This document shows, in pieces, positions 17,102 through 27,758 of a DNA stretch of 64,000 nucleotides. The notes beneath the pieces were generated by a model. It was not told where the DNA came from and searched no databases. It saw only the letters and a list, made by a program, of their open reading frames with translations. The number at the start of each line of letters is the position of its first letter. Positions within the stretch are counted from its first letter, which is position 1. Where the stretch lies: positions 62,001 through 126,000 of the forward strand of contig NZ_VWOX01000016.1 of the NCBI RefSeq assembly GCF_008629675.1. The letters are read 5' to 3'. The position numbers and the translations under genes are program-made. This DNA is from Roseiconus nitratireducens (GTDB taxonomy: Bacteria > Planctomycetota > Planctomycetia > Pirellulales > Pirellulaceae).

Positions 17102-19084
17102 TCAGTTCAGCTCGGCGAGCATCCGGTCGACTTTCGACTGGACCTTTGCCGTGACCGCCGCGATTTCGTCGTGGGCCGCCTTGGCTTGATCGGCGGCCGC
17201 TTGCGCCTGGGCAAGTTTCTTTTCCATCTCGCCGCGGGTTGCGACCAATGCCTCCGCGGCCGCCGTGTGCTTGGCCGCTGCCGTTCGGTGCGTCGCGATC
17301 GAGGCGTGGGCGGCGATTCGCTGACGCCGTTTCGCCGCGGTCGTGGTCAGTTGTTCCGCAAGCTTCTCTTCCGCTTCGGCCAATTGCTGCATTTTGGACG
17401 CGTCCTGCTTGAACGCGACGCGGACGGCGGTGACCTGGTCTTGCAGATCCCGCAACGCGTCGGTCAATCCAGGCAGCGACTGGTCCAACTGGGCGACCTG
17501 CTGTTCGGCCTGTTTCGCCGCGTTTTCGCTTTGGCTGGCCAGTTCACGCAGCTGCGCCACTTTGGCATCCAATTCGTCAATTGGCTTCTTGGCCGCGGCG
17601 ACGGCGGAAACCGCCTGGTCGAGTGCCGCCTTGGCGGGGGCCAGTTGCTTCTGCATCGAAACCAATGTGGTTTTCACTGCGTCGATACGGTTCTTGATGG
17701 GCTCCGGATTGGCAGCCAATGCAACTTTGGCGTCAGGATTCTCAACCGGCGTGTTGAACACTTTGCCATCCCAGTTTCCGTAGATGACGCGTTTACCGTC
17801 ATGCGAGATGGCGACTTCCAGCATGGCTTCGTTGCCTTCTTGAAATGCCTTGATCTCTTTGCCGGAGGCATCCCAAAGCTTCGCCCGGCTGTCACGTCCG
17901 GCGGTCGCCAGTCGACCCTGGTGGTCGAACGTCACGGCGGTCACGCCGGACCCGTGCGCGTTGATGCTTTTGATGGTGTTTCCGTTGTGCATGTCCCACA
18001 GCTTGACCGTGCCGTCGGCGCTTGCGCTGGCCAGAACGTTCGAATCGTCGCGCCAGGCGACTTGATTGATCGCACCCTTGTGCCCGGTCAGATCCAGGTA
18101 CAGGCGTCCGGTATCCGCTTCCCAAACGCAAAGACCACCGGAGCGGTCACCGGACGCAATCAACACGCCGTCCGGGCTGTAGGCGACCGAGTAAATCCAG
18201 TCGGTGTGTTTCTTCAGGTCAAACAATTGCTCGCCGGATCCGGCGTCATAGATTCGCAGCATCTTTTTGGGGCCGCCCAAAGCGACCCGCGACAGAGAGT
18301 CGTTGGCATCGGCACCAAAGACAGTGTCCAGTTCGTCCCCGATGGTCGCCATTCGTTCGCCGGTTTTGACGTCATAGATTGCGACCAAGCCGCGGACCGA
18401 GTGGGCGCCCCCGCCCACGATCAGGTAGGCTCCGTCGCGGCTGAAGCGGATTTCCTGGGCGATGCCCTCGGGAAAGGGAAGGATGCCCAGCAGCTCGGAC
18501 GTCTCGGTGTGATACAGGACAATTTGCTCCTGCCCGGCGATGGCGACCAGGGGCGCCCAGGGGCTGGCCGCCAGAGCGGTGATTGCGGCCGCCCGCTCGG
18601 TGACGACCGGTGTGCTTTGCGGGATCGACTCGGGCATCGCGACCGGGCCTTCCGGCTTACCTCCGGTGGATGCCACGAAGGCCAACGCATTGGTCTTTTT
18701 CTTTTTGGCTTTCGAGCCGGAATTCTCCAGGATCCCGCCTTCGATCCAGGCGCGAATCAGAGCGAGCTGTTCGTCGGGAAGCTTGTCCTGGTTGGGCGGC
18801 ATCACCGGCGTGTCATCGTGATTGACCAACTGCCACAGCCGGCTGCCTTCGGCATCGCCGTCGTCGAACACCACTTCGCCGCTGCCACCGCCCTCGACCA
18901 GCGATCCGTAGGTATCCAGCGCCAGGCCGCCCTTCTTTTCGCCTTGGTTGTGGCAGTTCAAGCAGTGCTGGCGAAGGATCGGCTTGACGTGCTCTTCGAA
19001 GGTCACCTTCTGAGGCAGGTCGGCGCCCTGGGCAATTGCTCCGGCGGCCGCGAAACATGCGAAGAAAGCTGAACGAACACTCAT
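17102..19084 (-). CDS. secreted cytochrome c-like / WD40 repeat protein with coiled-coil tail
   Basis: A 660-residue protein from the ATG at 19084, chosen because it opens a clean signal peptide (VRSAFFACFAAAGAIAQGA); a TTG 48 bases upstream is less likely. Residues ~27-115 form the planctomycete-type cytochrome C domain with heme motif CLNCH at 41-45 and a distal PVMPPNQ methionine region. A lysine-rich linker leads to a WD40 propeller (~160-470, e.g. TDWIYSVAYSPDGVLIASG, DGTVKLWD). The last ~190 residues are alanine/glutamine-rich coiled coil. It is the last gene of a four-gene minus-strand operon with DUF1549/1553, PPC and DUF1501 proteins. A role in the periplasmic or surface redox machinery typical of planctomycetes is inferred. 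Confidence 0.85.
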   Translation of the reverse strand: MSVRSAFFACFAAAGAIAQGADLPQKVTFEEHVKPILRQHCLNCHNQGEKKGGLALDTYGSLVEGGGSGEVVFDDGDAEGSRLWQLVNHDDTPVMPPNQDKLPDEQLALIRAWIEGGILENSGSKAKKKKTNALAFVASTGGKPEGPVAMPESIPQSTPVVTERAAAITALAASPWAPLVAIAGQEQIVLYHTETSELLGILPFPEGIAQEIRFSRDGAYLIVGGGAHSVRGLVAIYDVKTGERMATIGDELDTVFGADANDSLSRVALGGPKKMLRIYDAGSGEQLFDLKKHTDWIYSVAYSPDGVLIASGDRSGGLCVWEADTGRLYLDLTGHKGAINQVAWRDDSNVLASASADGTVKLWDMHNGNTIKSINAHGSGVTAVTFDHQGRLATAGRDSRAKLWDASGKEIKAFQEGNEAMLEVAISHDGKRVIYGNWDGKVFNTPVENPDAKVALAANPEPIKNRIDAVKTTLVSMQKQLAPAKAALDQAVSAVAAAKKPIDELDAKVAQLRELASQSENAAKQAEQQVAQLDQSLPGLTDALRDLQDQVTAVRVAFKQDASKMQQLAEAEEKLAEQLTTTAAKRRQRIAAHASIATHRTAAAKHTAAAEALVATRGEMEKKLAQAQAAADQAKAAHDEIAAVTAKVQSKVDRMLAELN

Positions 19085-19183
19085 GGATCGACTCGGTGGA
19101 ATTCGAAAACGGATGGCGATCGAAAGGGGCAATCGATCGTCGTCGGTGGGAAGGCAGGGATTGGGCCGGAAGCGACCCGGGGG

Positions 19184-21652
19184 TCAGTGATTGAAAACGA
19201 ATTCGCGGCTGTTCAAGACGGCCCAGAAAATGTCTTCCAGTGCCGCCGCTTTGTTCTCGGCGGCGGTGATCTGCGGCATCAACTGGTCCAATTCTTCACG
19301 GCTGGGACGACGAGCGAGACATCGGATGTAGATGCGATCGAGCACCTGCTGCTCACTCAGTCCTTCTTTCTCCATCCAGTTCTTGACCTTGTTGCCGTTG
19401 GCGACCTTCTGGCTGACGCTGCTGCCATTGAGCAGGTGCAGGGCCTGGGAGAGCGAGGGGTCGGTCGACGCTTCGCATTCACAAACCGTGTCTCGGGGAG
19501 CCCGTCCAAAGGTGGTCAGGAAATAGTTGGAGGTGCGGCCATCGGCGATCTGGACCGCCCGGGCACCCACCGGCAAACCGTTGAACTTGTCGGGCGCTTC
19601 GGTCACCTGACAGATGCAATCCAACAGGCTTTCGGCGGGGATCCGACGAATCACCGCGTGAGCGTAATTGCGGTGGTCGTGAGCATTGGTTTCGTTCGTT
19701 TCGCTGCTCCGCTGGTACGCTTGGCTGGTGCAGATGTCACGAACAAGGCGTCGGAAATCGAAGTTGTACTCGATCAGCTTTTCACCCAGCTTGTCGAACA
19801 ACTCCGGGTTGCTGGGCGGATTGCTGACCCGAATGTCATCGACCTCGTCGACCAGTCCGACACCCATGTAATGGGCCCAGACCCGGTTGGCGATGGACGT
19901 GGCAAAGTACGGGTTTTCCGGACTGGTCAACCATTTCGCAACGACTTCTCGACGATCCTTGCCTCGGGTGTCGGGCGATTCACCGCCCAGGAAGGTAGGC
20001 GGCACGGGCTTTCCGGTGACCAGGTGATTGATCTCGCCGCCGCCGCGGTTGTAGATAACCCGTTCGCGATAGTCCTCGGCACCTTTGCGTCCGATCTGCG
20101 AAAAGAACGAGGCGAAGCCGTAGTAGTCGTTCATCGTCCAGCGATCGAACGGGTGGTTGTGGCACTGGGCACACTGCGTCCGGATTCCCATGAAGACTTG
20201 GGCGACGTTCTCCGCCGTCTTCAGGGTGTCTCGTTCAATCTCGTAAAAATTAGTTGCCGGCGAATTGAAGGTGCCGCCGGTGCTGGTCAACAGGTCGCGG
20301 ACCATTTGGTCCATCGGAACGTTTCGGGCGAACTTGTCCGTCAACCAGTTGGCGTACAAGAACGCCGATTTGTAGCTGACCTGATTGGTACTTTTGATCA
20401 TCAGCAGTTGAGCGAACTTCATCGCCCAAATCTCGCTGAATTCTTTGCGTTCCAGCAGTCGATCGATCAAGGCCGCACGCTTGTCCGGGGCGGGATCGGC
20501 GACAAAGTCCGCGTACTCTTTTTCCGTTGGAAGCAAACCGGTGATGTCGATGGTCGCCCGGCGGATGAACTCTTCGTCACTGCACAATCCGCTGGGAAGG
20601 ATGCGCAGCTGTTGCAGTTTCTTCCCGACCAACTGGTCGATGTAGTTGCCGGAAATCTCCGGTGGGGTGTACTGCAGATCGGCGGGCAGCGCCAGCACCT
20701 GGCTCCCGACCGTGTGGGTGTCGAAACGGGCCATCACGAACGCTTCGCCCCGTCGACCGGCCGTCACCACGCCCACATCGTCGATGTCTGCGGTGCCCGA
20801 GTTGTTCGAGGTGAAGGCGGCAAGACGGGTCACGTCGCGCGTCGTCCCGTCGCTGTATCGAGCTACCGCAACGAACCGTTGCGTGGCGCCTTCCCCTTCA
20901 ATCACCGCTTGCGGCGGGTAGATGGAGACCGAGTCCACCGTGGGTGGCTTGGGATCGGTTGCGTCGGCAACCGCGCCGTTGGAAAGCCATTCCAGGATGG
21001 TGGCGTAGTAATCCGAATCGGTTTCGAACAGTTTGCCGCCGGTGTGAGGGACGGACCCGATCGCCTTCTTCAGAAACAGGCTTTCTTCCGGACGCGCCAA
21101 GTTCACACGGCGGACGCCGATCTCACGCGTGATGCGTTGGTAGTCGCCCTGCGGATCGAATCCGAACAGGCTCAGACGAAAGCCGTCCTTCCCCCGGGCG
21201 GCTCCGTGGCAGGAACCGGTGTTGCAACCCGAACGCGTCAGCACGGGCATCACGTCGTTGGTGAAGCTGATCGGCGGTTTGGCCGTGGCGTTGCTGACGG
21301 TGACCGGGATGCGAACTTCCGTGCCCAAATACTCGGCGACCAATTCGGTCTTGCCGTCGGCAACCGGAAGCAATTTGAATCCTTCGCGTTTGACCTTGGC
21401 CGGATCCGCGATCCGCCAAATCACGCGATCGCTGGCATCTTCGGTGATCCCATCATCACGCATCAGCACCGCGACAAACGATTGGAAGTCACGGGCCGAT
21501 CCCAGATTGATTTCCGGCGGGTAAACGGCCAAATCGGGTTTCTTGGGCGGGTCCGACGGCGGTGCCGAACTCTCGTCTGCCGGTGTGGCGGCAAAGGCCG
21601 ACAGCGCGAACAAGGCCAGCGGCAGCAGCGATGCGACGGTGCGAGATATCAT
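19184..21652 (-). CDS. DUF1549/DUF1553 protein with Ig-like domains
   Basis: An 822-residue exported protein. The ATG at 21652 opens a signal peptide (SRTVASLLPLALFALSAFA); a TTG 27 bases upstream is possible. An Ig/Big-like segment precedes the heme-type region GCNTGSCHGAARGKDGF, a C-x4-CH variant with a nonstandard spacing. A second Big_2-like domain follows (VDSVSIYPPQAVIEGEG). Then come DUF1549 (~350-560, containing CAQCHNHPFDRW) and DUF1553 (~600-820, NRVWAHYMGVGLVDEVDD). It is third in its operon, 87 bases after the PPC gene and 99 before the cytochrome-WD40 gene. Members are abundant in planctomycetes; their biochemical role is not established. Polysaccharide degradation or surface electron transfer have been suggested. 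Confidence 0.88.
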   Translation of the reverse strand: MISRTVASLLPLALFALSAFAATPADESSAPPSDPPKKPDLAVYPPEINLGSARDFQSFVAVLMRDDGITEDASDRVIWRIADPAKVKREGFKLLPVADGKTELVAEYLGTEVRIPVTVSNATAKPPISFTNDVMPVLTRSGCNTGSCHGAARGKDGFRLSLFGFDPQGDYQRITREIGVRRVNLARPEESLFLKKAIGSVPHTGGKLFETDSDYYATILEWLSNGAVADATDPKPPTVDSVSIYPPQAVIEGEGATQRFVAVARYSDGTTRDVTRLAAFTSNNSGTADIDDVGVVTAGRRGEAFVMARFDTHTVGSQVLALPADLQYTPPEISGNYIDQLVGKKLQQLRILPSGLCSDEEFIRRATIDITGLLPTEKEYADFVADPAPDKRAALIDRLLERKEFSEIWAMKFAQLLMIKSTNQVSYKSAFLYANWLTDKFARNVPMDQMVRDLLTSTGGTFNSPATNFYEIERDTLKTAENVAQVFMGIRTQCAQCHNHPFDRWTMNDYYGFASFFSQIGRKGAEDYRERVIYNRGGGEINHLVTGKPVPPTFLGGESPDTRGKDRREVVAKWLTSPENPYFATSIANRVWAHYMGVGLVDEVDDIRVSNPPSNPELFDKLGEKLIEYNFDFRRLVRDICTSQAYQRSSETNETNAHDHRNYAHAVIRRIPAESLLDCICQVTEAPDKFNGLPVGARAVQIADGRTSNYFLTTFGRAPRDTVCECEASTDPSLSQALHLLNGSSVSQKVANGNKVKNWMEKEGLSEQQVLDRIYIRCLARRPSREELDQLMPQITAAENKAAALEDIFWAVLNSREFVFNH

Positions 21653-21739
21653 AGGGTTAGCACTTTTCGGGGATGGCACTGCGGGAAGACCGCAGCAACA
21701 CGGAAGTCGTTGTCGTAACGGCTGTGAATTCGGGTCGAA

Positions 21740-24184
21740 CTACTTCTTTTGACGGAGCTGTTCCAGTCGGCTGAGCGGCTTCGGCGCGGCCGGCTTTTTG
21801 GGTTCTTCTTTCTTTGCTTCGGTCTTCGGGGCGTCGACTTTCGGCGGCAGCGGTTTGTCGATTCGCAATTCACCGGTGCCGTCGGTCTGGATGATCGTTT
21901 CTCCATCGACGTTCACCCGCGACTGACACACCAGCGTCTTGTGAGTGCCGACCTTGGCGTCGGCGGCAATCACCAGCGGAAAGCTGACGGATTCCGAATC
22001 CGGAGTGATCTTCTGCGTTGCGGCGGGACTGGTAACACCGGCCGGAATGCCAACCAGTTGCACTTCGGCGTCGCCCTTGTATTCGCGGAGGATTTCGACC
22101 GGCATGGTCAGAGTCACTTCGGAGCCCAATTCGCCGGCGGTCTTGGGGAACTGGTAACGGAAGAGCGAATCCTCGACCTGCAGCATGATCGGTTTGGTCG
22201 CGGTCACGGCCTGCCCGCTGGGCGTGTTGTAATAGGCCAGGAAAATGATCGGCCACTCGCCGATTCCTGCACCACCGTTGGCAGTGATCGGTATCTCGAC
22301 CTCCGTCTTGTCACCGTCGATCGAGCGGCTATTGTTGATCCCGATGCCAGGCGGGTTGTAAAGCGTTCGGAACGAAACCTTTTCGGTGAATCCTTCCGGG
22401 CGAGTCAGTTTGACGACCAGATTCTTGCTGCCGTTGCGAACGATGGGCGTCTTGGGCTGGATGACTTCCACGCTGAACGGAACCGCATCGGTGACGGCCA
22501 TCGCCGCCCGCTCGGTGTCGTAGCCCCACATCGAACGACGGTTCTGACCCAATACCAGGTTGTGGTGCTGGGACAACTTGCCGCCCACCAGCGGGTTCTT
22601 GTCATCGCCTTTGGCGAAGATCGTGTACAGCGACGCGTTGTGCTTCGCGTCCGGCGCGGCCGTCAGCAGCACAGGAACCTCCGGCCTTCCGGGTGGCATC
22701 GGGAACGTCGTCGCCGTCACGCCGTCGGGCAGACCGTCCAAAGATAAATTGACTTCACCGTTGTAGCGATCACGTCGGGCCGAAACGACCATGGCCGCGT
22801 CGCCGCCGATCGGAACCGCGACAACTTGGGCCTCGTCGCGGCGAAGTTCCTTCAGGGTCAAGTTCACGGCCGGGGTCGGCGTCGTGACCTCGATCCGGTA
22901 AGTGTGCAGGGGACTTCCACCTTTCAAATGGTCGTAAATCCGGACGGTGTGTGGCCCGTCTTCCTTCGCGTCAAATTCCAGAAACGGGTCGATCATCCCG
23001 CGGCTGTCGTCGCTGGAGGTGATTGTGCTGTGCTTGGGGTCAAACACATTCAGCACGGCGTCCAACGGAGAACGCAAGACGTTCCGGGCGAACACTTCCA
23101 CGCGATACTTGGTGCCTTTCTTGGCTTCGAACGTGAAACAATCGTAGTCGTCGGGCTTTTCCACGACGCCGCAATAAGCACCGGGAACCGGAACCGTCGG
23201 CGCTTTGCGGCGGTCGTCGTTCGGCTCTTGCTCCAATGCCACCGGCAGTTCATTGACGCGAATCCAGTTGGGCGAGGGAGTCACTCCGCCGTCGCCTTCG
23301 GTGACGACGCCCCACTGTTCGTACGTTTCACTGGGAAGCGGAATCGATGCCTGGCGGGTGGAACCGTCAGAGAGGATCAATTGTGCGTCCAAGGTGGTGG
23401 AGGGCTGGCCACCGCCGGGCAGCACGGCCACCGGACGCGGGTACGTGCCCAAGTGCAATCGATAGGCGCCTTCGTCACTGCCCTGGAACGAACTGTCACG
23501 CACCAGAACCGTGTAGACGCCGTCGGCCGGGGCGGTGAACGTGCAAAAGCCGTCTTGCTGAAGCAAGGCGGAGTCGTCGCTGGAGGCGACTTCGAACCGA
23601 CCGTCATCCAGGATCGCCAAGTACGGGTCCAGGATGTTGCGATTGCGAAGCGAATTGGCAATCCGGATGCCTTCCACTTCGACGTTCAACGTTTGTCCCT
23701 TTTTCAGCTCGACACGGAAGTGATCGACATCTTCACGCGTGACCACGCCTTCAATGGTTTGATTCAAATCGACCTGTTGCGGCTCGGCAAAGTCGTTGTT
23801 CGGTTCGACCTCCTGGATCCGCGGCATCGCGCCGACGCCCAGCAGTCGGAGGTTGGCGATTCCGGATTTGGTCACCAACCGGATCGGATACAGGCCGGGC
23901 GTCAGGTCAGCGGCGGCTCGTAATTTCACGTCGACGGTGTTTCCGTTGACCGGCTTGACCTCCAGAATCTCGATTCCAGGCAAGTCACACAACACTTCCG
24001 TTGCGTCGCCCAGCCGAGCGCCCTTCAGCTGCACCACCGTTTCTTCGCCTCGCACGACCCCGCGAGGTTCCATGCTGCGAACCTCCGGCAACGTGGCAAG
24101 GGCATCCTGGCAGGTCGGAAACGCCAACAGGGTCGCAGCGATGACTACGACCGATCGACAGAGTTTTTGAGTCAGGGGGCTCAT
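21740..24184 (-). CDS. exported protein with pre-peptidase C-terminal (PPC) domains
   Basis: An 814-residue secreted protein. The N-terminal signal is VVVIAATLLAFPTCQDALA. Two PPC-type beta-sandwich domains are marked by VEPNNDFAEPQQV (~136-148) and EQEPNDDRRKAPTV (~330), each followed by D/Y-rich strands (DHFRVELKKGQ, DYDCFTFEAKKGT). The N-terminal 120 residues look Ig/IPT-like (RSMEPRGVVRGEETVVQLKG). The C-terminal part contains further beta-rich repeats and ends in a lysine/proline tail (KKEEPKKPAAPKP). No protease domain is present, so the PPC modules probably serve adhesion or stability. It lies between the DUF1501 and DUF1549/1553 genes of the same operon. This trio is a recurrent planctomycete arrangement. 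Confidence 0.82.
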   Translation of the reverse strand: MSPLTQKLCRSVVVIAATLLAFPTCQDALATLPEVRSMEPRGVVRGEETVVQLKGARLGDATEVLCDLPGIEILEVKPVNGNTVDVKLRAAADLTPGLYPIRLVTKSGIANLRLLGVGAMPRIQEVEPNNDFAEPQQVDLNQTIEGVVTREDVDHFRVELKKGQTLNVEVEGIRIANSLRNRNILDPYLAILDDGRFEVASSDDSALLQQDGFCTFTAPADGVYTVLVRDSSFQGSDEGAYRLHLGTYPRPVAVLPGGGQPSTTLDAQLILSDGSTRQASIPLPSETYEQWGVVTEGDGGVTPSPNWIRVNELPVALEQEPNDDRRKAPTVPVPGAYCGVVEKPDDYDCFTFEAKKGTKYRVEVFARNVLRSPLDAVLNVFDPKHSTITSSDDSRGMIDPFLEFDAKEDGPHTVRIYDHLKGGSPLHTYRIEVTTPTPAVNLTLKELRRDEAQVVAVPIGGDAAMVVSARRDRYNGEVNLSLDGLPDGVTATTFPMPPGRPEVPVLLTAAPDAKHNASLYTIFAKGDDKNPLVGGKLSQHHNLVLGQNRRSMWGYDTERAAMAVTDAVPFSVEVIQPKTPIVRNGSKNLVVKLTRPEGFTEKVSFRTLYNPPGIGINNSRSIDGDKTEVEIPITANGGAGIGEWPIIFLAYYNTPSGQAVTATKPIMLQVEDSLFRYQFPKTAGELGSEVTLTMPVEILREYKGDAEVQLVGIPAGVTSPAATQKITPDSESVSFPLVIAADAKVGTHKTLVCQSRVNVDGETIIQTDGTGELRIDKPLPPKVDAPKTEAKKEEPKKPAAPKPLSRLEQLRQKK

Positions 24185-24299
24185 CGTCTATTCGCTAACG
24201 ATCGTGGAGGGGGGAACGCCCGGTCAGGCGGACGCGAAAGGTTCATGCACATTGCGGCGAAGTTCGTGCGTCGCCGTGAGCGGGAGGTTCGCGTGTGGC

Positions 24300-25601
<1,302 letters not shown>

Positions 25602-26299
25602 CTAACGACTCCGTGAATCAATGATGGGGTTGGAAGAATCAAGCTGTTCCATCCCGCCGAACGTGCGTCGGGACCCGTGCGTCGGGACGGCCCGGTTTGA
25701 GCCGCTGGGATGTCTCAATTAACGGAACCGGCCGGAGCGTTCGGAATTCGAACAGGCCCATGCCGGGGTGGTGGTGGGAACAGTGTCATCGCCGATACGG
25801 ATCGTCGTGAAACTGCTGAGGTGGGGAGGTGGGACCGCTGGGGCGGTGAACATGATACGGTCTCGCGACGGCCGCGTCATCCTCACCATTCCAACGACCG
25901 CTGTCATGGTTTGGACCCAGGGTTTCGGAGATCTTTCTCCATTTCCGTCAAACGAATACCTGAACAAAGATACCGCCTGGATCGTTGCACTGTAATGCGA
26001 TCGAGACAGCGCGTCAAATAGCCCGGTTCGTCCGGGGGGTGCCGTTACAAGGCATCCCGTCTGCGCCATCGGCAGGGTTTGTCGCTCGGGGCGCGGGAGC
26101 CCACGCCTCTTGGATCGGGCCCGATTTCGGCCAGATTCCGCAAACTTCGGCACTAAACTTTGTCTGAAACCGAGTAGCTACGCTCGCCAGAGCGTGGCTT
26201 TCCTCTCCGATCGCGACGGCAGCTAGTGGCCTAAGGTCTGGCCGACGGCCAGCCAGCGGCCAGGACAAACTCGCGGGAAATCGATCGGCTCAGCTTGTC
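25602..26299. other. intergenic region
   Basis: A 698-base gap between two minus-strand operons with no supportable gene; the longest frames (~144 residues) look like noise. It must carry the promoter of the DUF1501 operon near 25602-25750 and the end of the following operon near 26299. A composite two-part repeat lies at 26178-26228. A GGAATTCGAACAG stretch at 25743 resembles a tRNA T-loop but has no pairing stem. Confidence 0.5.
26178..26228. repeat. composite palindromic repeat
   Basis: The left half (26178-26197) is a near copy of the CCACGCTC/GAGCGTGG element with a T-G wobble in the stem. The right half reads CTTTCCTCTCCGATCGCGACGGCAGCTAG. The same right half occurs next to a related hairpin at 56333-56373 (CTTTGCTCTCCGCCGTC..GACGGCAGCTAC). 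The complete element is therefore about 50 bases with two hairpin positions. Confidence 0.7.
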
Positions 26300-27679
26300 T
26301 CAGGCCAAAATTTCATCGACCACGCGGCCATGGACATCGGTCAAACGGAAATCGCGTCCGGCGTAGCGGTAAGTCAGACGTTTGTGGTCCAGGCCCATCA
26401 GCCGCAAGAGCGTTGCGTGCAGGTCATGCACGTGAACGCGGTTTTCGACGGCCTGGAAGCCGATTTCGTCGGTAGCCCCGACCACCGAGCCGCCGCGCAC
26501 GCCGCCTCCGGCCATCCACATGGTGAATCCATAGTGGTTGTGATCGCGTCCATTCATCTTGCCTTGGTTGGCACCTTCACGGGGCATCTCGACGACCGGC
26601 GTGCGGCCAAACTCGCCGCCCCACAACACCAGCGTTTCATCCAGCAGCCCGGTCCGTTTCAAGTCCGCCAGCAACGCCGCGATCGGCTGGTCGACCTTTT
26701 GCGCCAACTCACGGTGTCGCGGTTCGATATCGTCGTGATTGTCCCACGGTTGCCCGGCTCCGGTGTACAGCTGCACGTAGCGGACACCCCGTTCAACCAA
26801 CCGCCGTGCGATCAGTGTTTGACGTCCGAAATCGCTGTCACCGTAAGCTTCACGCACCGCCTTGGTTTCTCGCGTCACGTCGAACGCTTCGGCCGCCTCG
26901 CTTTGCATCCGATAAGCCAACTCAAACGATTCAATGCGGGACCGCAAGCGTTCGTCTTCCGCCCGTTGTTTCGCATGGCGCTGATTCAATTGGGCCAGTA
27001 GATCCAATTGGTCTCGCTGGTCGGACGATGCCACCAGGTCACTTTCGATGTTTTCCAACAAGCGGTCGACTTGCCGGTGGCTGCTATCGACGTACGTGGC
27101 CTGGTATTTCCCCGGCAGGAAAGCATTCTGCCAATTCTGTGATTCCTTGATCGGGTACCCGCCAGGACACATCGTGACGAAGGCCGGAAGGTTGGCGTTC
27201 TCGCTGCCCAGACCATAGGTCAACCAGGACCCCACGCTGGGACGCACCAGCCGCGATTCGCCCGTGTTCATCAACATCAACGAGGGTTCATGATTGGGCA
27301 CGTCGGCGTGCATCGAATGGATCAAGCAGATGTCGTCGATGTGTTCGGCGGTTTTGGCGAACAGTTCGCTCACCGGGATGCCAGCCTGACCGTACGGTTT
27401 GAACTTGAACGGAGTCCCCAGGACATGTCCCGTGGGGCGTTCGGTTTTCAGGTTTCCGGTCGGCGCGGTCTTTCCGGCAAGTTCATTCAACTTGGGTTTG
27501 TAGTCGAAGGTGTCGACGTGGCTGGGGCCCCCATTCATGAACAGGTGGATGACGTGTTTGGCCTTCGCCGGGAAATGCAACTCCGTGGCGGAAGCGTCAC
27601 GCATCAACAGATCGGAAAGCGCCAGGGAGCCAATTCCGAGTCCACATTGGCTGAGAAGTTGTCGTCGGTTGAGCATCAT
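26300..27679 (-). CDS. DUF1501 protein, second paralog
   Basis: A 459-residue DUF1501 protein. The start is ATG at 27679 (a second ATG follows at 27676; the TTG before them is unlikely). The Tat-like signal is degenerate: LNRRQLLSQCGLGIGSLALS. The domain carries AKHVIHLFMNGGPSHVDTFD, HSMHADVPNHEPSLMLMNTG, WGGEFGRTPVVEMP and GRDHNHYGFTMWMAGGG. It belongs to the common DUF1501 subtype, longer than and different from the paralog at 24300-25601. The DUF1549/1553 gene lies immediately upstream on the same strand (79 bases), so the two form an operon. Confidence 0.9.
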   Translation of the reverse strand: MMLNRRQLLSQCGLGIGSLALSDLLMRDASATELHFPAKAKHVIHLFMNGGPSHVDTFDYKPKLNELAGKTAPTGNLKTERPTGHVLGTPFKFKPYGQAGIPVSELFAKTAEHIDDICLIHSMHADVPNHEPSLMLMNTGESRLVRPSVGSWLTYGLGSENANLPAFVTMCPGGYPIKESQNWQNAFLPGKYQATYVDSSHRQVDRLLENIESDLVASSDQRDQLDLLAQLNQRHAKQRAEDERLRSRIESFELAYRMQSEAAEAFDVTRETKAVREAYGDSDFGRQTLIARRLVERGVRYVQLYTGAGQPWDNHDDIEPRHRELAQKVDQPIAALLADLKRTGLLDETLVLWGGEFGRTPVVEMPREGANQGKMNGRDHNHYGFTMWMAGGGVRGGSVVGATDEIGFQAVENRVHVHDLHATLLRLMGLDHKRLTYRYAGRDFRLTDVHGRVVDEILA

Positions 27680-27758
27680 CAAAGGGGCGTCATTGGGGAG
27701 CTGTGTTCAAAGTACCGTGTTTCAAGTCCTGGGCCGGCGGCGGCCGTCGGGGCAACGG

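Noticed and set aside
19187..21718. 843-codon open frame on the plus strand
   Set aside because: It is the antisense shadow of the DUF1549/1553 gene. GC-rich codon bias keeps the opposite frame open; the minus-strand frame has clear family motifs and a signal peptide.
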